Part shown: piece after piece, positions 39,101 to 48,416 of the stretch
How the letters are laid out: each line of letters starts with the position of its first letter
Numbering within the stretch: position 1 is the stretch's first letter
NCBI RefSeq assembly: GCF_002095575.1
Contig: NZ_MLJJ01000023.1
Coordinates: 1-64,000 of the forward strand
Source of the DNA: Pantoea septica
GTDB lineage: Bacteria; Pseudomonadota; Gammaproteobacteria; Enterobacterales; Enterobacteriaceae
Direction: 5' to 3'
DNA: 64,000 nt
Program-made: the position numbers and the translations under genes
Notes under the pieces: model-generated
Seen by the model: only the letters and a program-made list of their open reading frames with translations
Databases searched by the model: none
Told to the model about the DNA's origin: nothing

Positions 39101-40266
39101 CGAATCGCCTGCACCATCATCGGCGATCCGTTTTGGTTGCCGACCAGCTCCGCCAGCATATCGTTAACGCCGTCGCTCATGGCGGTAAAGCGCGTCAGCG
39201 GCGAGCGGGTGATCACCACAAATACCCCGACGTTATGCTGCGGCACCATCGCCATGTAGGTGATGAATCCGCCGCCGCCGCCGGTTTTCTGAATAATGCC
39301 GGGGCGACCGTTTTTCGGCCCCATATAGACCCAGCCCATGCCAATCGCGTCGGCTCTGCCCGGCACGTCCATGCCTTCTACCTTCGCCAGCTGATCGCGG
39401 CGATAGATCAGCGTCTGCATACGGTCCACCTGCGGCGAACGCGGGCTGACGGCCGAATCGAGGAACTGCTGCATCCAGCGGCCCATATCATCCGGCGTCG
39501 AGTAGACGCCGCCGCTGCCGATAGCGGCGAGCGTATTATTGCAGGGGCTGGCGCCTTTCTCCGCCACCATCAGGCGATCGCACTGCTCAGGCGAAGGCGT
39601 AAAGGTGGTGTCTTTCATGCCAAGCGGGCGGGTAATCAGCTGCTGAAGCAGCGCCGGATAGGGCATGCCGGCGGCGCGCGCCAGCGCATCGCCCAGCAGG
39701 TCATAGCCCAGATTCGAATAGGACGCGTCGGTGCCAGGCGCGGCTTTCAGCTTCGCGCCGGCCAGCCACTGCCAGCGATCGCTGCGCGTCGGCCAGACAA
39801 ACACCGGACGATGCGGCTTGCCGCCAGGCTGCTCGCGCGGCAGGCCGCTGGTGTGGGTCGAAAGATTGATCAGGCGGATAGGCTGCCCGGCGTAGCTCGG
39901 CACGCGCGCGCCCGCCGGTGCATATTTGCTCAGCGGATCGTCAAGGCGAATTTGCCCGCGTTCCGCCATCTTCACCATCACTTCGCTGGTCAGCAGCTTG
40001 CTGAGCGAGGCGATGCGGATCAGGGAATCTTTCTGCGGCCGCACGTTATTACCGGGACGCGTTTCGCCAAAGCTGGCGAAAACGCGCTGGTTGCCGTCGA
40101 TAGCGACCAGCGCCATGCCGGTGGCGCCGCTGCCGTAAAAAATGTGTTCAGCGTAGCGATCGACGATCTGGGACGAGAGCAGCGGATCGGGCGCGATCTG
40201 CGCCTTGCCTGCGAATGGCATCAGCGAAACCATTAAGGCGAGTAAATAGGGCGTACGTTTTTTCAA
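39097..40266 (-). CDS. ampH: D-alanyl-D-alanine carboxypeptidase/endopeptidase AmpH
   Basis: AmpH is a periplasmic class C penicillin-binding protein involved in peptidoglycan recycling. The 389-aa protein carries a signal peptide (about 1-22), the catalytic SLSK tetrad (Ser87, Lys90), YSN in ASYSNLGYD and the KTG box in IIQKTGGGGGF. Long stretches equal E. coli AmpH (for example ADHIFYGSGATG-type and EKGASPCNNTLAAIGSGGVY). In E. coli the gene lies in another part of the chromosome, so its place here between a DUF1176 gene and transketolase is a rearrangement. A beta-lactamase function is unlikely to be strong in this family. Confidence 0.94.
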   Translation of the reverse strand: MKKRTPYLLALMVSLMPFAGKAQIAPDPLLSSQIVDRYAEHIFYGSGATGMALVAIDGNQRVFASFGETRPGNNVRPQKDSLIRIASLSKLLTSEVMVKMAERGQIRLDDPLSKYAPAGARVPSYAGQPIRLINLSTHTSGLPREQPGGKPHRPVFVWPTRSDRWQWLAGAKLKAAPGTDASYSNLGYDLLGDALARAAGMPYPALLQQLITRPLGMKDTTFTPSPEQCDRLMVAEKGASPCNNTLAAIGSGGVYSTPDDMGRWMQQFLDSAVSPRSPQVDRMQTLIYRRDQLAKVEGMDVPGRADAIGMGWVYMGPKNGRPGIIQKTGGGGGFITYMAMVPQHNVGVFVVITRSPLTRFTAMSDGVNDMLAELVGNQNGSPMMVQAIR

Positions 40267-40378
40267 CGGAAAAGCATCCAGCGAGAGGAATAAGGGAAAG
40301 ATCCTATAGTAATGGGTTTACGCAAGCGGTGAAGGGGGCGAGGGGGATTTTTTTCTGTTTCAGGCTGTGAGACAGAGC

Positions 40379-40405
40379 GGCCCTTCCCGCAGAAGAGGAA
40401 GGGCC
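40379..40405 (-). terminator. Hairpin after transketolase
   Basis: GGCCCTTCC (40379-40387) pairs perfectly with GGAAGGGCC (40397-40405), just past the tkt stop codon. The T-run on the minus strand is poor, so it may act as a weak terminator or 3' stabiliser. Confidence 0.6.
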
Positions 40406-40412
40406 TGAAGCA

Positions 40413-42413
40413 TTACGCTGGCTTGAGTAACGACTCCGCCTGCGCCACGATGTTTTCCACCGTGAAGCCGAAAGCAGGGAAGAGCTTGCCTGCCGGCGCG
40501 GATTCGCCGAAGGTGGTCATGCCGACGATTTTGCCGTCGATGCCGACATATTTGTACCAGTAGTCGGCGATGCCCGCCTCAACCGCGACGCGCGCGCGCA
40601 CCGTCGACGGCAGCACCGATTCGCGCCAGGCGATATCCTGCTTGTCGAACACGTCGGTGCTCGGCAGCGACACCACGCGCACTTTGTGGCCGTCGGCGGT
40701 CAGCTTCTCCGCCGCGCCCAGCGTGATCTCCACTTCGGAACCGGTGGCAATCAGAATGATATCCGGCGTGCCGTCGCTGTCCTTCAGCACGTAGCCGCCG
40801 CGCGCGATATTCTCGACCTGCTCCGGACTACGTTCCGGCTGCAGCAGGTTCTGGCGCGACAGGATCAGCGCGGTCGGACCTTGATGGCGCTCAATCGCGG
40901 CTTTCCACGCCACCGCCGTCTCAACCTGGTCGCAGGGCCGCCAGGTGCTGAAGTTCGGCGTCAGGCGCAGGCTGGCGAGCTGTTCGACCGGCTGGTGCGT
41001 CGGGCCGTCTTCGCCGAGGCCGATGGAGTCATGGGTATAGACCATAATCTGCCGCGCTTTCATCAGCGCCGCCATACGCGCGGCGTTGCGCGCATACTCC
41101 ACGAACATCAGGAAGGTGGCGGTGTAGGGCACGAAGCCGCCGTGATGGGCGATACCGTTGGCGATAGCGGTCATGCCGAACTCGCGCACGCCGTAGTGAA
41201 TATAGTTGCCCGCCGGATCTTCTTTAATCGGCTTCGAACCTGACCAGATGGTAAGGTTGCTCGGCGCGAGGTCCGCCGATCCGCCCAGCAGTTCCGGCAG
41301 CAGCGAGCCGAGATGCTCCAGCGTATTTTGCGACGCTTTGCGGCTGGCGATCTTCTGCGGATTGGCCTGCAGGTCGGTAATGAACTTATGGGTCTCGCTC
41401 TCCCACGTCGACGGCATTTCGCCGTTCATGCGGCGCTGGTACTCCTCAGCCAGCTCCGGATGCGCCTGCTTATAGGCGGCCAGCTTGTCGTTCCAGGCGC
41501 GCTCGCGCTCGGCGCCCGCCTCTTTGGCGTCCCACTGCTGATAGATCTCCTGCGGGATTTCAAACGGCGGCGAGGTCCAGCCCAGCTCTTTACGCGCCAG
41601 CGCCACTTCCGCGTCGCCCAGCGCCGCGCCGTGCGACTCCTCTTTACCGGCTTTGTTCGGCGAACCGAAACCGATAACGGTGCGGCAGATAATCAGCGAC
41701 GGCTTGTCGGTGACGCTCTGCGCCTCTTTAATCGCGCGGCTCACCGCCTCGGCGTCGTGGCCGTCGATCTCGCCGACGACGTGCCAGTTGTAGGCTTCGA
41801 AACGCTTATGGGTGTCGTCGGTAAACCAGCCTTCTGTTTCGCCGTCGATAGAGATGCCGTTGTGGTCATAGAAACCGATCAGCTTGCCGAGGCCGAGCGT
41901 GCCCGCCAGCGAGCAAACTTCATGGGAGATCCCCTCCATCAGGCAGCCGTCGCCCATAAACACATAGGTAAAGTGGTCGACGATATCGTGACCCGGACGG
42001 TTGAACTGCGCGCCCAGCGTGCGTTCGGCGATCGCCAGGCCTACGGCGTTGGCCAGCCCCTGGCCCAGCGGACCGGTGGTGGTTTCTACGCCCGGCGTGT
42101 AGCCGATTTCCGGGTGGCCCGGCGTTTTAGAGTGCAGCTGACGGAAGTTCTTCAGCTCTTCCATCGGCAGATCGTAGCCGGTGAGGTGCAGCAGGCTATA
42201 GAGCAGCATCGAGCCGTGGCCGTTGGAAAGAATAAAACGGTCGCGGTCGGCCCATGCGGGGTTAGTCGGGTTATGTTTCAGGTAGTCGCGCCACAGCACT
42301 TCGGCGATGTCCGCCATGCCCATCGGCATGCCCGGGTGACCTGAGTTCGCTTTTTGTACCGCATCCATACTTAACGCACGAATCGCGTTCGCCAGCTCTC
42401 TGCGTGATGACAT
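40413..42413 (-). CDS. tktB: Transketolase (TktB type)
   Basis: Transketolase moves two-carbon units between sugar phosphates using thiamine diphosphate, linking the pentose phosphate path with glycolysis; erythrose 4-phosphate is one of its substrates. Start 42413 ([20 protein letters not shown]) gives 666 aa, as for E. coli TktB (667). The thiamine site [19 protein letters not shown], the catalytic His in [12 protein letters not shown] and the C-terminal [16 protein letters not shown] are present. It follows talA on the same strand, the talA-tktB arrangement of E. coli. Its identity as TktB rather than TktA rests on that linkage and residues such as [11 protein letters not shown]. Confidence 0.95.
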   Translation of the reverse strand: MSSRRELANAIRALSMDAVQKANSGHPGMPMGMADIAEVLWRDYLKHNPTNPAWADRDRFILSNGHGSMLLYSLLHLTGYDLPMEELKNFRQLHSKTPGHPEIGYTPGVETTTGPLGQGLANAVGLAIAERTLGAQFNRPGHDIVDHFTYVFMGDGCLMEGISHEVCSLAGTLGLGKLIGFYDHNGISIDGETEGWFTDDTHKRFEAYNWHVVGEIDGHDAEAVSRAIKEAQSVTDKPSLIICRTVIGFGSPNKAGKEESHGAALGDAEVALARKELGWTSPPFEIPQEIYQQWDAKEAGAERERAWNDKLAAYKQAHPELAEEYQRRMNGEMPSTWESETHKFITDLQANPQKIASRKASQNTLEHLGSLLPELLGGSADLAPSNLTIWSGSKPIKEDPAGNYIHYGVREFGMTAIANGIAHHGGFVPYTATFLMFVEYARNAARMAALMKARQIMVYTHDSIGLGEDGPTHQPVEQLASLRLTPNFSTWRPCDQVETAVAWKAAIERHQGPTALILSRQNLLQPERSPEQVENIARGGYVLKDSDGTPDIILIATGSEVEITLGAAEKLTADGHKVRVVSLPSTDVFDKQDIAWRESVLPSTVRARVAVEAGIADYWYKYVGIDGKIVGMTTFGESAPAGKLFPAFGFTVENIVAQAESLLKPA

Positions 42414-42441
42414 AGGGTTCTCCCTTCGTTGAGCAGAAGTG

Positions 42442-42460
42442 CGGGCGGGAAACCCGCCCG
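42442..42460 (-). other. Perfect stem-loop between talA and tktB
   Basis: CGGGCGGG (42442-42449) and CCCGCCCG (42453-42460) form an eight-pair GC stem with an AAA loop. It sits in the 67-bp gap between the co-directional talA and tktB. With no T-run, it is more likely an mRNA-processing or stability element than a terminator. Confidence 0.55.
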
Positions 42461-42480
42461 ACAAAATTAACAGGCAGAAA

Positions 42481-43431
42481 CTACAGGCGCGCGGCCAGCA
42501 CGTCTTCGAGTTTCTGCTGATCGACGGCAAACTGACGGATGCCGTCGGAAAGTTTTTCTACCGCCATCGGATCCTGGTTGTGCTCCCAGCGGAACTCCGC
42601 TTCAGAGAGCGACGCAGGCTGGTGGAAACCTTCGGTCGACGGCTCCAGCTTGCGCTCAACCGGCGCGTCGCTGTTCTGCAGCTCTTCCAGCAGGTTCGGA
42701 GAGATAGTCAGGCGGTCGCAGCCCGCCAGCGCAATAATCTGCTCTACTTTACGGAAGCTCGCGCCCATGATGATGGTGCTGTAGCGGTGCTTTTTGTAGT
42801 AGTCGTAGATGCGACGTACCGATTTCACGCCCGGATCTTCGTCGACCACATACGGGTCGAGCGGCTTGCGGCTGTTGTACCAGTCATAGATACGGCCGAC
42901 GAACGGCGAAATCAGGAAGACGCCCGCTTCGGCGCAGGCGCGCGCCTGGGCGAAGGAGAAGAGCAGCGTCAGGTTGCAGTGGATGCCGTTTTTCTCCAGC
43001 TCCTCGGCCGCTTTGATGCCTTCCCAGGTGGACGCCAGCTTGATCAGAATGCGCGAGCGGTCGATGCCGTGCTCTTCATACAGGCGAACCAGTTTTTCCG
43101 CTTTGGTCACGCACATGCCACGATCGAAAGAGAGGCGCGCATCTACTTCGGTCGAAACACGGCCCGGTACGCTTTTCAGGATTTCCATACCGAGGTTAAT
43201 GGCGACTTTATCGCTGGCGTTGATAATCTGCGTCTCTTTGCTGCCGCCCTGCTTTTTCGCATAGTCGATAGCATCGTCGATCAGGTGCTTGTAGCCTTCG
43301 AGACCGGCAGCTTTCAGGATCAGAGAAGGGTTGGTGGTCGCGTCTTCAGGATGGTAGTTGCGAATGGATTCGATATCGCCGCTGTCCGCCACGACGGTAG
43401 TAAACTGTTTTAATGCCTCTAGCTGGTTCAT
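42481..43431 (-). CDS. talA: Transaldolase A
   Basis: Transaldolase transfers a dihydroxyacetone unit between sedoheptulose 7-phosphate and glyceraldehyde 3-phosphate, producing or using erythrose 4-phosphate. The 316-aa protein has the Schiff-base Lys131 in [16 protein letters not shown], the [10 protein letters not shown] and DATTNPSL segments, and the phosphate-binding Arg in [12 protein letters not shown]. Length and sequence match E. coli TalA. It precedes tktB. The apionate cluster beginning 275 bp away makes D-erythrose 4-phosphate, the metabolite these two enzymes share. Confidence 0.95.
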   Translation of the reverse strand: MNQLEALKQFTTVVADSGDIESIRNYHPEDATTNPSLILKAAGLEGYKHLIDDAIDYAKKQGGSKETQIINASDKVAINLGMEILKSVPGRVSTEVDARLSFDRGMCVTKAEKLVRLYEEHGIDRSRILIKLASTWEGIKAAEELEKNGIHCNLTLLFSFAQARACAEAGVFLISPFVGRIYDWYNSRKPLDPYVVDEDPGVKSVRRIYDYYKKHRYSTIIMGASFRKVEQIIALAGCDRLTISPNLLEELQNSDAPVERKLEPSTEGFHQPASLSEAEFRWEHNQDPMAVEKLSDGIRQFAVDQQKLEDVLAARL

Positions 43432-43707
43432 CTTTTAACTCCTTGATGAGCAATTCTTTATTGCGAATGATTTCACCCTGCAACACAGTGCATCAGGCGT
43501 TCGATGATGAAAATACTCTTTTTCTGATTATTGCGATGGGTTGAACTCATCGGGGCCCCGCACGGCGAAAAGCGCGTGACGTCAAACAGGGAGAGCGTGC
43601 TGCAACATCCTGTCAGCGAGCCGGGGGGCGAAAATCGCGCATCACAAAGGTTAGCAGAACTGACAGGTTCTGCCGGATGAACCGCATTTTCCGCCCTGTC
43701 AGGTGTT

Positions 43708-44172
43708 TTAGCGGCAGGCGTTTTGCGCCGTCTGCTCGTAGAAGCCAATCTTTTCCACTTTTTCCGTCGATCCGCCGCCTTCAAACTCCGACGCCAGCCA
43801 GGCGTTGACGATCGATTTCGCCAGTTCAGGCCCGACGACGCGCGCGCCCAGCGTCATCACCTGCGCATTGTTGCTTTTGCGCGCGCGTTCGGCGGAGTAG
43901 GTGTCGTGGCACTGCGCCGCACGAATGCCCGGCACCTTGTTAGCGACGATCGCCATACCAATACCGGTGCCGCATACCAGAATGCCGCGGGCGAACTTGC
44001 CGTCGCTGATGGCGTTCGCCAGGCTCCAGGCGATGTCGGGATAGATCGGCAGGTCGTGGCGCGCATCGTTGCTGTAATCCACCACTTCGTAGTGCAGCGA
44101 TTCAAGGTGACGTTTAATCAGGTTTTTCAGTTCCAGCGCCGCGTCATCGGCGCCAATCGCAATGGTGCTCAT
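43708..44172 (-). CDS. derI: D-erythrulose 4-phosphate isomerase (RpiB/LacAB family)
   Basis: This 154-aa RpiB-fold isomerase has the active-site Cys67 in GILVCGTGIGMAIVANKVPG and the closing Arg segments (GIRAAQCHDTYSAERARKSN). The RpiB-type opening G-C-D-H is G-A-D-D here, so it is not a plain ribose 5-phosphate isomerase. In described tetritol and apionate pathways a homologue (DerI/EryI) converts D-erythrulose 4-phosphate to D-erythrose 4-phosphate. Divergent placement beside kinase and TIM-like isomerase genes supports this role. The substrate is inferred from context. GGAG precedes the start. Confidence 0.72.
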   Translation of the reverse strand: MSTIAIGADDAALELKNLIKRHLESLHYEVVDYSNDARHDLPIYPDIAWSLANAISDGKFARGILVCGTGIGMAIVANKVPGIRAAQCHDTYSAERARKSNNAQVMTLGARVVGPELAKSIVNAWLASEFEGGGSTEKVEKIGFYEQTAQNACR

Positions 44173-44248
44173 CCGGTTTTCTCCAGGTATTTAACAGGGC
44201 CCGCAAGCCGGGCGGAAAGTCATGCTCGATTTCAGCCTGCCATACTTT

Positions 44249-44263
44249 TGTTCATATGTTCAA
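44249..44263. promoter_or_regulatory. Operator-like repeat near derI (TGTTCAT pair)
   Basis: TGTTCAT and TGTTCAA start 8 bp apart (44249 and 44257). They sit inside a wider inverted repeat CATACTT / AAGTATG (44241-44247, 44262-44268). The same pair recurs at 44432-44446 before the divergent operon, so one regulator probably binds both promoters. Confidence 0.55.
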
Positions 44264-44369
44264 GTATGTTTCATTTGTTTTTGGCGAGGCAGGCAAAGGT
44301 GGCGCGATATTAATCGCTGCAAACCGGCACCCGGACGGGCATTTTTCTTAATTGTTGTGGAAAAACGTT

Positions 44370-44391
44370 TCGTTTGAGAGCGATCACATTT
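44370..44391. promoter_or_regulatory. Candidate CRP site in the apionate divergent promoter
   Basis: TTTGA-N6-TCACA within a 22-base window ending TCACATTT matches one CRP half-site fully and the other at four of five bases. Position between the divergent genes suits catabolite control of a carbon-source operon. Confidence 0.5.
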
Positions 44392-44412
44392 TTGCAAACT
44401 GCGCTTGAGGGA

Positions 44413-44446
44413 TGTTCATTTAATCGTTTAGTGTTCATTTGTTCAT
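44413..44446. promoter_or_regulatory. Operator-like TGTTCAT repeats before the transporter operon
   Basis: TGTTCAT occurs at 44413, 44432 and 44440, the last two 8 bp apart exactly like the pair at 44249. The spacing and sharing by both divergent promoters suggest a site for the SorC-type regulator encoded at the end of the operon. Confidence 0.55.
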
Positions 44447-44483
44447 GTGGGCGGCAACAATAAGATCCTTCGAGGTGACCGCC

Positions 44484-44570
44484 ATGACACTTACCGACCC
44501 GACTGCGCGCCCTGCGGCGCGCTTACCAGGAAACCAGCGCGCCTCGTCGCGCTGTGGAGGCGCAATATGA
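44484..44570 (+). CDS. Putative 28-aa leader ORF coupled to the transporter gene
   Basis: An ATG at 44484 follows GAGGTGACC and opens a 28-codon frame (MTLTDPTARPAARL...). Its TGA at 44568-44570 overlaps the transporter ATG at 44567 as ATGA. The transporter's own Shine-Dalgarno (GTGGAGG) lies inside this frame. The peptide is Ala/Arg/Pro-rich and resembles nothing I know. It could be a coupling leader, or chance; the well-placed ribosome site and the exact overlap are the only support. Confidence 0.4.
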   Translation: MTLTDPTARPAARLPGNQRASSRCGGAI

Positions 44571-45898
44571 CGCAACAGACGCAGGCGCAGATCGAACAGT
44601 CCACCATTCGCAAAATCTCATGGCGACTGGTGCCGTTCGTGGCGCTGATGTTCTTCATCAACTTTCTTGACCGTACCGCCATTTCCTTCGCCGGGCCGAA
44701 CGGCATGACGCAGGATCTGGGGCTGAGCGCCGCGCAATTTGGGCTCGCCTCGGGCATCTTTTTTATTGGCTATATTCTGCTGGAGGTGCCGAGCAATCTT
44801 GCGCTGCACCGCTTCGGCGCGCGTAAATGGCTGGCGCGCATTATGGTGAGCTGGGGCGTGGTGTCGCTGCTGTTCGCCTGGGTAAGCAGCGTCGAGGGTC
44901 TCTATACGCTGCGCCTGCTGCTTGGCATTGCGGAGGCGGGCTTCTTTCCCGGCGCGATTCTCTATCTCAGCCTGTGGGTGCCAGCACGCCATCGCAGCAA
45001 AATCCTTTCGCTGTTCTACCTGGCGCAGCCGCTGACTGTGGTCTTCGGCGCACCGCTGGCGGCAGGCATGATCGAGCAGCACGGCCTGTTTGGCATGGAG
45101 GGCTGGCGTCTGATGTTTATCGGCGTATCGATTCCCGCCATCCTGATCGGCGTCGTGACGTTATTTTGGCTGGTGGATGCGCCGCGCGACGCGCGCTGGC
45201 TTACTGGCGAAGAGAAACAGTGGCTGACGCGCGAGCTGGAGAGCGAGCACGCCGCCAAGCAAAACGCGCATCCTGGCGTGCGCACCGTGCTGAGCAACGG
45301 CCGCGTCTGGCTGCTCTGCCTGATCTACTTCGGCTTCATCTATGGCCTTTACGCGCTCGCCTTTTTCCTGCCGACCATCATCGGTGGTTTTCAGCAGCAG
45401 TTCGGCACCACCTTTAACGTGATGCAAAAAGGGCTGATCACCGGCGCGCCCTATCTGGTGGCAGCCGTGGTGATGTTTTTCTGGTCGCGCGACGCCTCGC
45501 GCCGCGGCTGTAAAACCTGGCATATCGCTCTGCCTGCGCTAGCGGGCGGCATCAGCGTGCCGCTGGCGCTCTATATGAACTCGCCGCTCAGCACCATGTT
45601 GGTTATCGCCGTTACCGCCAGCTCTATCTTTGCCGCGCTGCCCAACTTCTGGACCCTGCCGACGCAGTTTCTGTCCGGCGCCTCTGCCGCCGCCGCCATC
45701 GCCCTGATCAATACGCTCGGCAACGTGGCGGGCTTCTCGGCAGGCTACATCACCGGCGCGCTGCACGACGCCACGCAAAGTTACACGCTGCCGATGATGG
45801 TGGTGGGCGGCTTTATGCTGCTGTCAGCCCTGCTGATGCTGCTGCTGAACCGCCGCCGCGCTGAACCGCTGGCCTCCTCACTTGCTCAGGAGCATTAA
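44567..45898 (+). CDS. MFS transporter, anion:cation symporter type (probable D-apionate uptake)
   Basis: A 12-helix inner-membrane carrier of 443 aa. The start at 44567 follows GTGGAGG; the frame continues to 44447 without support. Family features include the N-terminal FINFLDRTAISFAGPNGM, the loop HRFGARKWLARIM between helices 2 and 3, and a long central loop (about 195-235). The sequence type is that of carriers for organic and sugar acids (tartrate, glucarate, phthalate relatives). As first gene of the operon it most likely imports the substrate, a sugar acid such as D-apionate. Specificity is inferred. Confidence 0.82.
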   Translation: MTQQTQAQIEQSTIRKISWRLVPFVALMFFINFLDRTAISFAGPNGMTQDLGLSAAQFGLASGIFFIGYILLEVPSNLALHRFGARKWLARIMVSWGVVSLLFAWVSSVEGLYTLRLLLGIAEAGFFPGAILYLSLWVPARHRSKILSLFYLAQPLTVVFGAPLAAGMIEQHGLFGMEGWRLMFIGVSIPAILIGVVTLFWLVDAPRDARWLTGEEKQWLTRELESEHAAKQNAHPGVRTVLSNGRVWLLCLIYFGFIYGLYALAFFLPTIIGGFQQQFGTTFNVMQKGLITGAPYLVAAVVMFFWSRDASRRGCKTWHIALPALAGGISVPLALYMNSPLSTMLVIAVTASSIFAALPNFWTLPTQFLSGASAAAAIALINTLGNVAGFSAGYITGALHDATQSYTLPMMVVGGFMLLSALLMLLLNRRRAEPLASSLAQEH

Positions 45899-45900
45899 TC

Positions 45901-47646
45901 ATGACGTATCTCTATAACCAGCCCTCTGCCTTTGCGGCGGAGCTGATCGAAGGTTTTGTCGCGGCCAACGCGGATAAAGTCCGCCAGGTGCCTGGCGGCG
46001 TGGTGCGCAGCACGCGCAGCCAGCCCGGCACGGTGGCGGTGGTGGTGGGCGGCGGCTCTGGCCACTATCCCGCCTTCGCCGGACTGGTAGGCCAGGGCAT
46101 GGCGCACGGCGCCGCCATGGGCAATCTGTTCGCTTCGCCGTCGGCGCAGCAAATAGTTAACGTGGCGCGCGCGGCGCACAACGGCGGCGGCGTGCTGCTC
46201 ACCTTTGGCAACTACGCCGGCGACGTGCTGCATTTCGGTCAGGCGTGCGAGCGCCTGAGGGCCGAAGGCATCGCCTGCGAGGTGGTGACGGTCACCGATG
46301 ATATCTCCAGCGCCAGTCTGGAAGAGATTGAAAAGCGCCGCGGCGTCGCAGGAGATTTAACCGTATTCAAAGTCGCCAGCGCCGCCGCCGAAGCGGGCCA
46401 CAGCCTGGCGCAGGTGGCCGCGCTGGCGCGTCATGCCAACCAGCGCACGCGTTCTTTTGGCGTCGCGTTCTCCGGCTGTACCTTGCCTGGGGCGACGCAG
46501 CCGCTGTTCAGCATCGACGCCGGGCGCATGGCGCTCGGCATGGGTATTCACGGCGAGCCAGGCATCAGCGAAAGCGACGTGCCGCGCGCCGACGTGCTGG
46601 CGGAAATCTTCGTCGACAACCTGCTGAGCGAGCTGCCGGCGGGCGTCAAACTGCAGCCAGGCACGCGCGTGGCGGCGGTCCTCAACGGCCTGGGATCGGT
46701 GAAATATGAAGAGCTGTTCGTGGTCTATCGCCGCGTTGCGCAGCTGCTGCGCGAACAGCAGCTGGAGATTGTCGAGCCTGAAGTGGGCGAATTCGTCACC
46801 AGCTTTAATATGGCAGGCGCATCGCTGACGCTGATGTGGCTGGATGAGGCGTTGGAACAGTGCTGGCGCGCCCCGGCCAACGCGCCGGCTTTTCGCAAAG
46901 GCAGCGTGATCGTCGCCGAACCGCTGGAGGCCAGCGAGTGCCAGCAGGCGACGCAGAACGCAATTCCCGCCGCCAGCGTCGCGTCGCAGCAGAGCGCGCA
47001 GCGCGTGCTGGCGATACTCGACGCCATCGCCGTCGTGATACAACGCAATGCTGAACAGCTGGGGCGCATCGACGCCGTTGCCGGCGACGGTGACCACGGC
47101 ATCGGCATGGAGCGCGGCGTACTGGGCGCGCTGGCGCAGGCGCGTGACGTTGCGGCGCAGGGCGCGGGCGCGGGCACGCTGCTGTGCCAGGCCGCCGACG
47201 CCTGGGCGGATAAGGCGGGCGGCACTTCGGGCGCGCTGTGGGGCGTGGCGCTGACCGCCATCGGTACCGCGCTCGGCGACGAAAGCAAGCCCGACGCGCA
47301 GCGTGTCGCTGAAGGGGTGAAGCAGGCTAAAGAGGGCATTATGCACTTCGGCAAAGCCCAACCCGGTGACAAAACCATGGTGGATGTGCTGGTGCCGTTC
47401 AGCGACAGCCTGAGCGCGGCGGTCGCGCGAGGGGAGGCGCTGCCTGACGCCTGGCAGCTGGCGGCCGAAACGGCGCAGGCCGCTGCGCAGGCCACCGCAC
47501 AGCTGCTGCCGAAGATGGGCCGCGCCCGTCCGCTGGCGGAGAAAAGCCTGGGCACGCCGGACGCCGGCGCGGTGTCGCTGGCGCTGATTGTCGCCACGGT
47601 GGCAGAGCGTCTACGCGCACTCCAGCCGCAGGGAGCCTCAGTATGA
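45901..47646 (+). CDS. lerK: L-erythrulose kinase-type DhaKL fusion protein
   Basis: This 581-aa ATP-dependent ketose kinase of the dihydroxyacetone kinase family has the two domains fused. DhaK (about 1-330) has GGGSGHYPAFAGLVGQGMAHG and the substrate-binding His217 in GMGIHGEPG. DhaL (about 355-580) has the Mg-ATP site GDGDHGIGMERG, GGTSGALWG and PGDKTMVDVL. In the apionate and tetritol pathways this family member (LerK) phosphorylates L-erythrulose at C1. The TIM-like isomerase gene that would take the product follows with a 4-bp overlap. A dihydroxyacetone kinase role is the alternative. Confidence 0.8.
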   Translation: MTYLYNQPSAFAAELIEGFVAANADKVRQVPGGVVRSTRSQPGTVAVVVGGGSGHYPAFAGLVGQGMAHGAAMGNLFASPSAQQIVNVARAAHNGGGVLLTFGNYAGDVLHFGQACERLRAEGIACEVVTVTDDISSASLEEIEKRRGVAGDLTVFKVASAAAEAGHSLAQVAALARHANQRTRSFGVAFSGCTLPGATQPLFSIDAGRMALGMGIHGEPGISESDVPRADVLAEIFVDNLLSELPAGVKLQPGTRVAAVLNGLGSVKYEELFVVYRRVAQLLREQQLEIVEPEVGEFVTSFNMAGASLTLMWLDEALEQCWRAPANAPAFRKGSVIVAEPLEASECQQATQNAIPAASVASQQSAQRVLAILDAIAVVIQRNAEQLGRIDAVAGDGDHGIGMERGVLGALAQARDVAAQGAGAGTLLCQAADAWADKAGGTSGALWGVALTAIGTALGDESKPDAQRVAEGVKQAKEGIMHFGKAQPGDKTMVDVLVPFSDSLSAAVARGEALPDAWQLAAETAQAAAQATAQLLPKMGRARPLAEKSLGTPDAGAVSLALIVATVAERLRALQPQGASV

Positions 47647-48416
47647 CGCAGCCCGCTATCTGGCTGGGAACCAGCCTGAAAATGTATTTCAGCTACGCGC
47701 AGACGCTGGCATGGTGCCGCGCGGTCGCGCAGATTGCGCGCCAGCATCCTGCGGTGCGCGACGGACGCGTCGGCCTGTTTGTGCTGCCCGCTTTTCCGGC
47801 GCTACCGGCGGTAAAAGCGCTGTTTGCCGATACGCCGGTGCGCGTCGGCGCGCAAAATATCGCGCCCGCCGCCAGCGGCGCCTGGACCGGCGAGGTGAGC
47901 GCCAGCATGGTGCAGGAGCTGGGCGGAACGCTGGCGGAGATAGGCCATGCGGAACGCCGCCGTCACTTTGCGGAAAACGATGCGCAGATCTCTGCAAAAG
48001 TCGCGCTGGCGTTGCAGTCCCATCTGACGCCTGTGCTGTGCATCGGCGAGGCGCAGCAGGATACGCCCGACGCGGCGGCAGAGGCGTGCGCCATACAGCT
48101 TAGGCGCGCGCTGGCCGAGGCGCAGTCGCTGCACGGCAGCCTGCTGCTGGCCTACGAGCCGCAGTGGGCGATCGGCGCGCCGCAGCCCGCGCCGGAAGGC
48201 CATATTCGCGCGGTGTGCCGCGCCTTGCGCCAGCAGCCGCTGCCGCCAGGCATCACGCTGCAGGTGATCTACGGCGGCAGCGCCGGCCCTGGCCTGCTGA
48301 GTCGGCTGGAAGAGAGCGTCGACGGCTTGTTTCTCGGCCGCTTCGCCCACGATCCCGCCGCGCTGGCGCAGATAGTTGACGAAGCCGACGCGCTGCTGGC
48401 GAGGGAGAGCGTATGA
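47643..48416 (+). CDS. lerI: L-erythrulose 1-phosphate isomerase (triosephosphate-isomerase-like)
   Basis: A 257-aa TIM-barrel enzyme with all three catalytic residues of the triosephosphate isomerase family: Lys13 (GTSLKMYF), His102 (EIGHAERR) and Glu172 (AYEPQWAIGA), plus the phosphate-binding YGGSAGPG. The opening differs from the usual NWKMN of housekeeping TpiA, as in the LerI/EryH group. That group turns L-erythrulose 1-phosphate into D-erythrulose 4-phosphate. Location between the kinase and the other pathway genes, with 4-bp overlaps on both sides, supports this. The role is inferred from family and operon. Confidence 0.78.
   Translation: MTQPAIWLGTSLKMYFSYAQTLAWCRAVAQIARQHPAVRDGRVGLFVLPAFPALPAVKALFADTPVRVGAQNIAPAASGAWTGEVSASMVQELGGTLAEIGHAERRRHFAENDAQISAKVALALQSHLTPVLCIGEAQQDTPDAAAEACAIQLRRALAEAQSLHGSLLLAYEPQWAIGAPQPAPEGHIRAVCRALRQQPLPPGITLQVIYGGSAGPGLLSRLEESVDGLFLGRFAHDPAALAQIVDEADALLARESV

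Noticed and set aside
46357-47747. Long minus-strand frames opposite the DhaKL kinase
   Set aside because: Codon-bias shadows of a conserved gene with intact active-site motifs on the plus strand.
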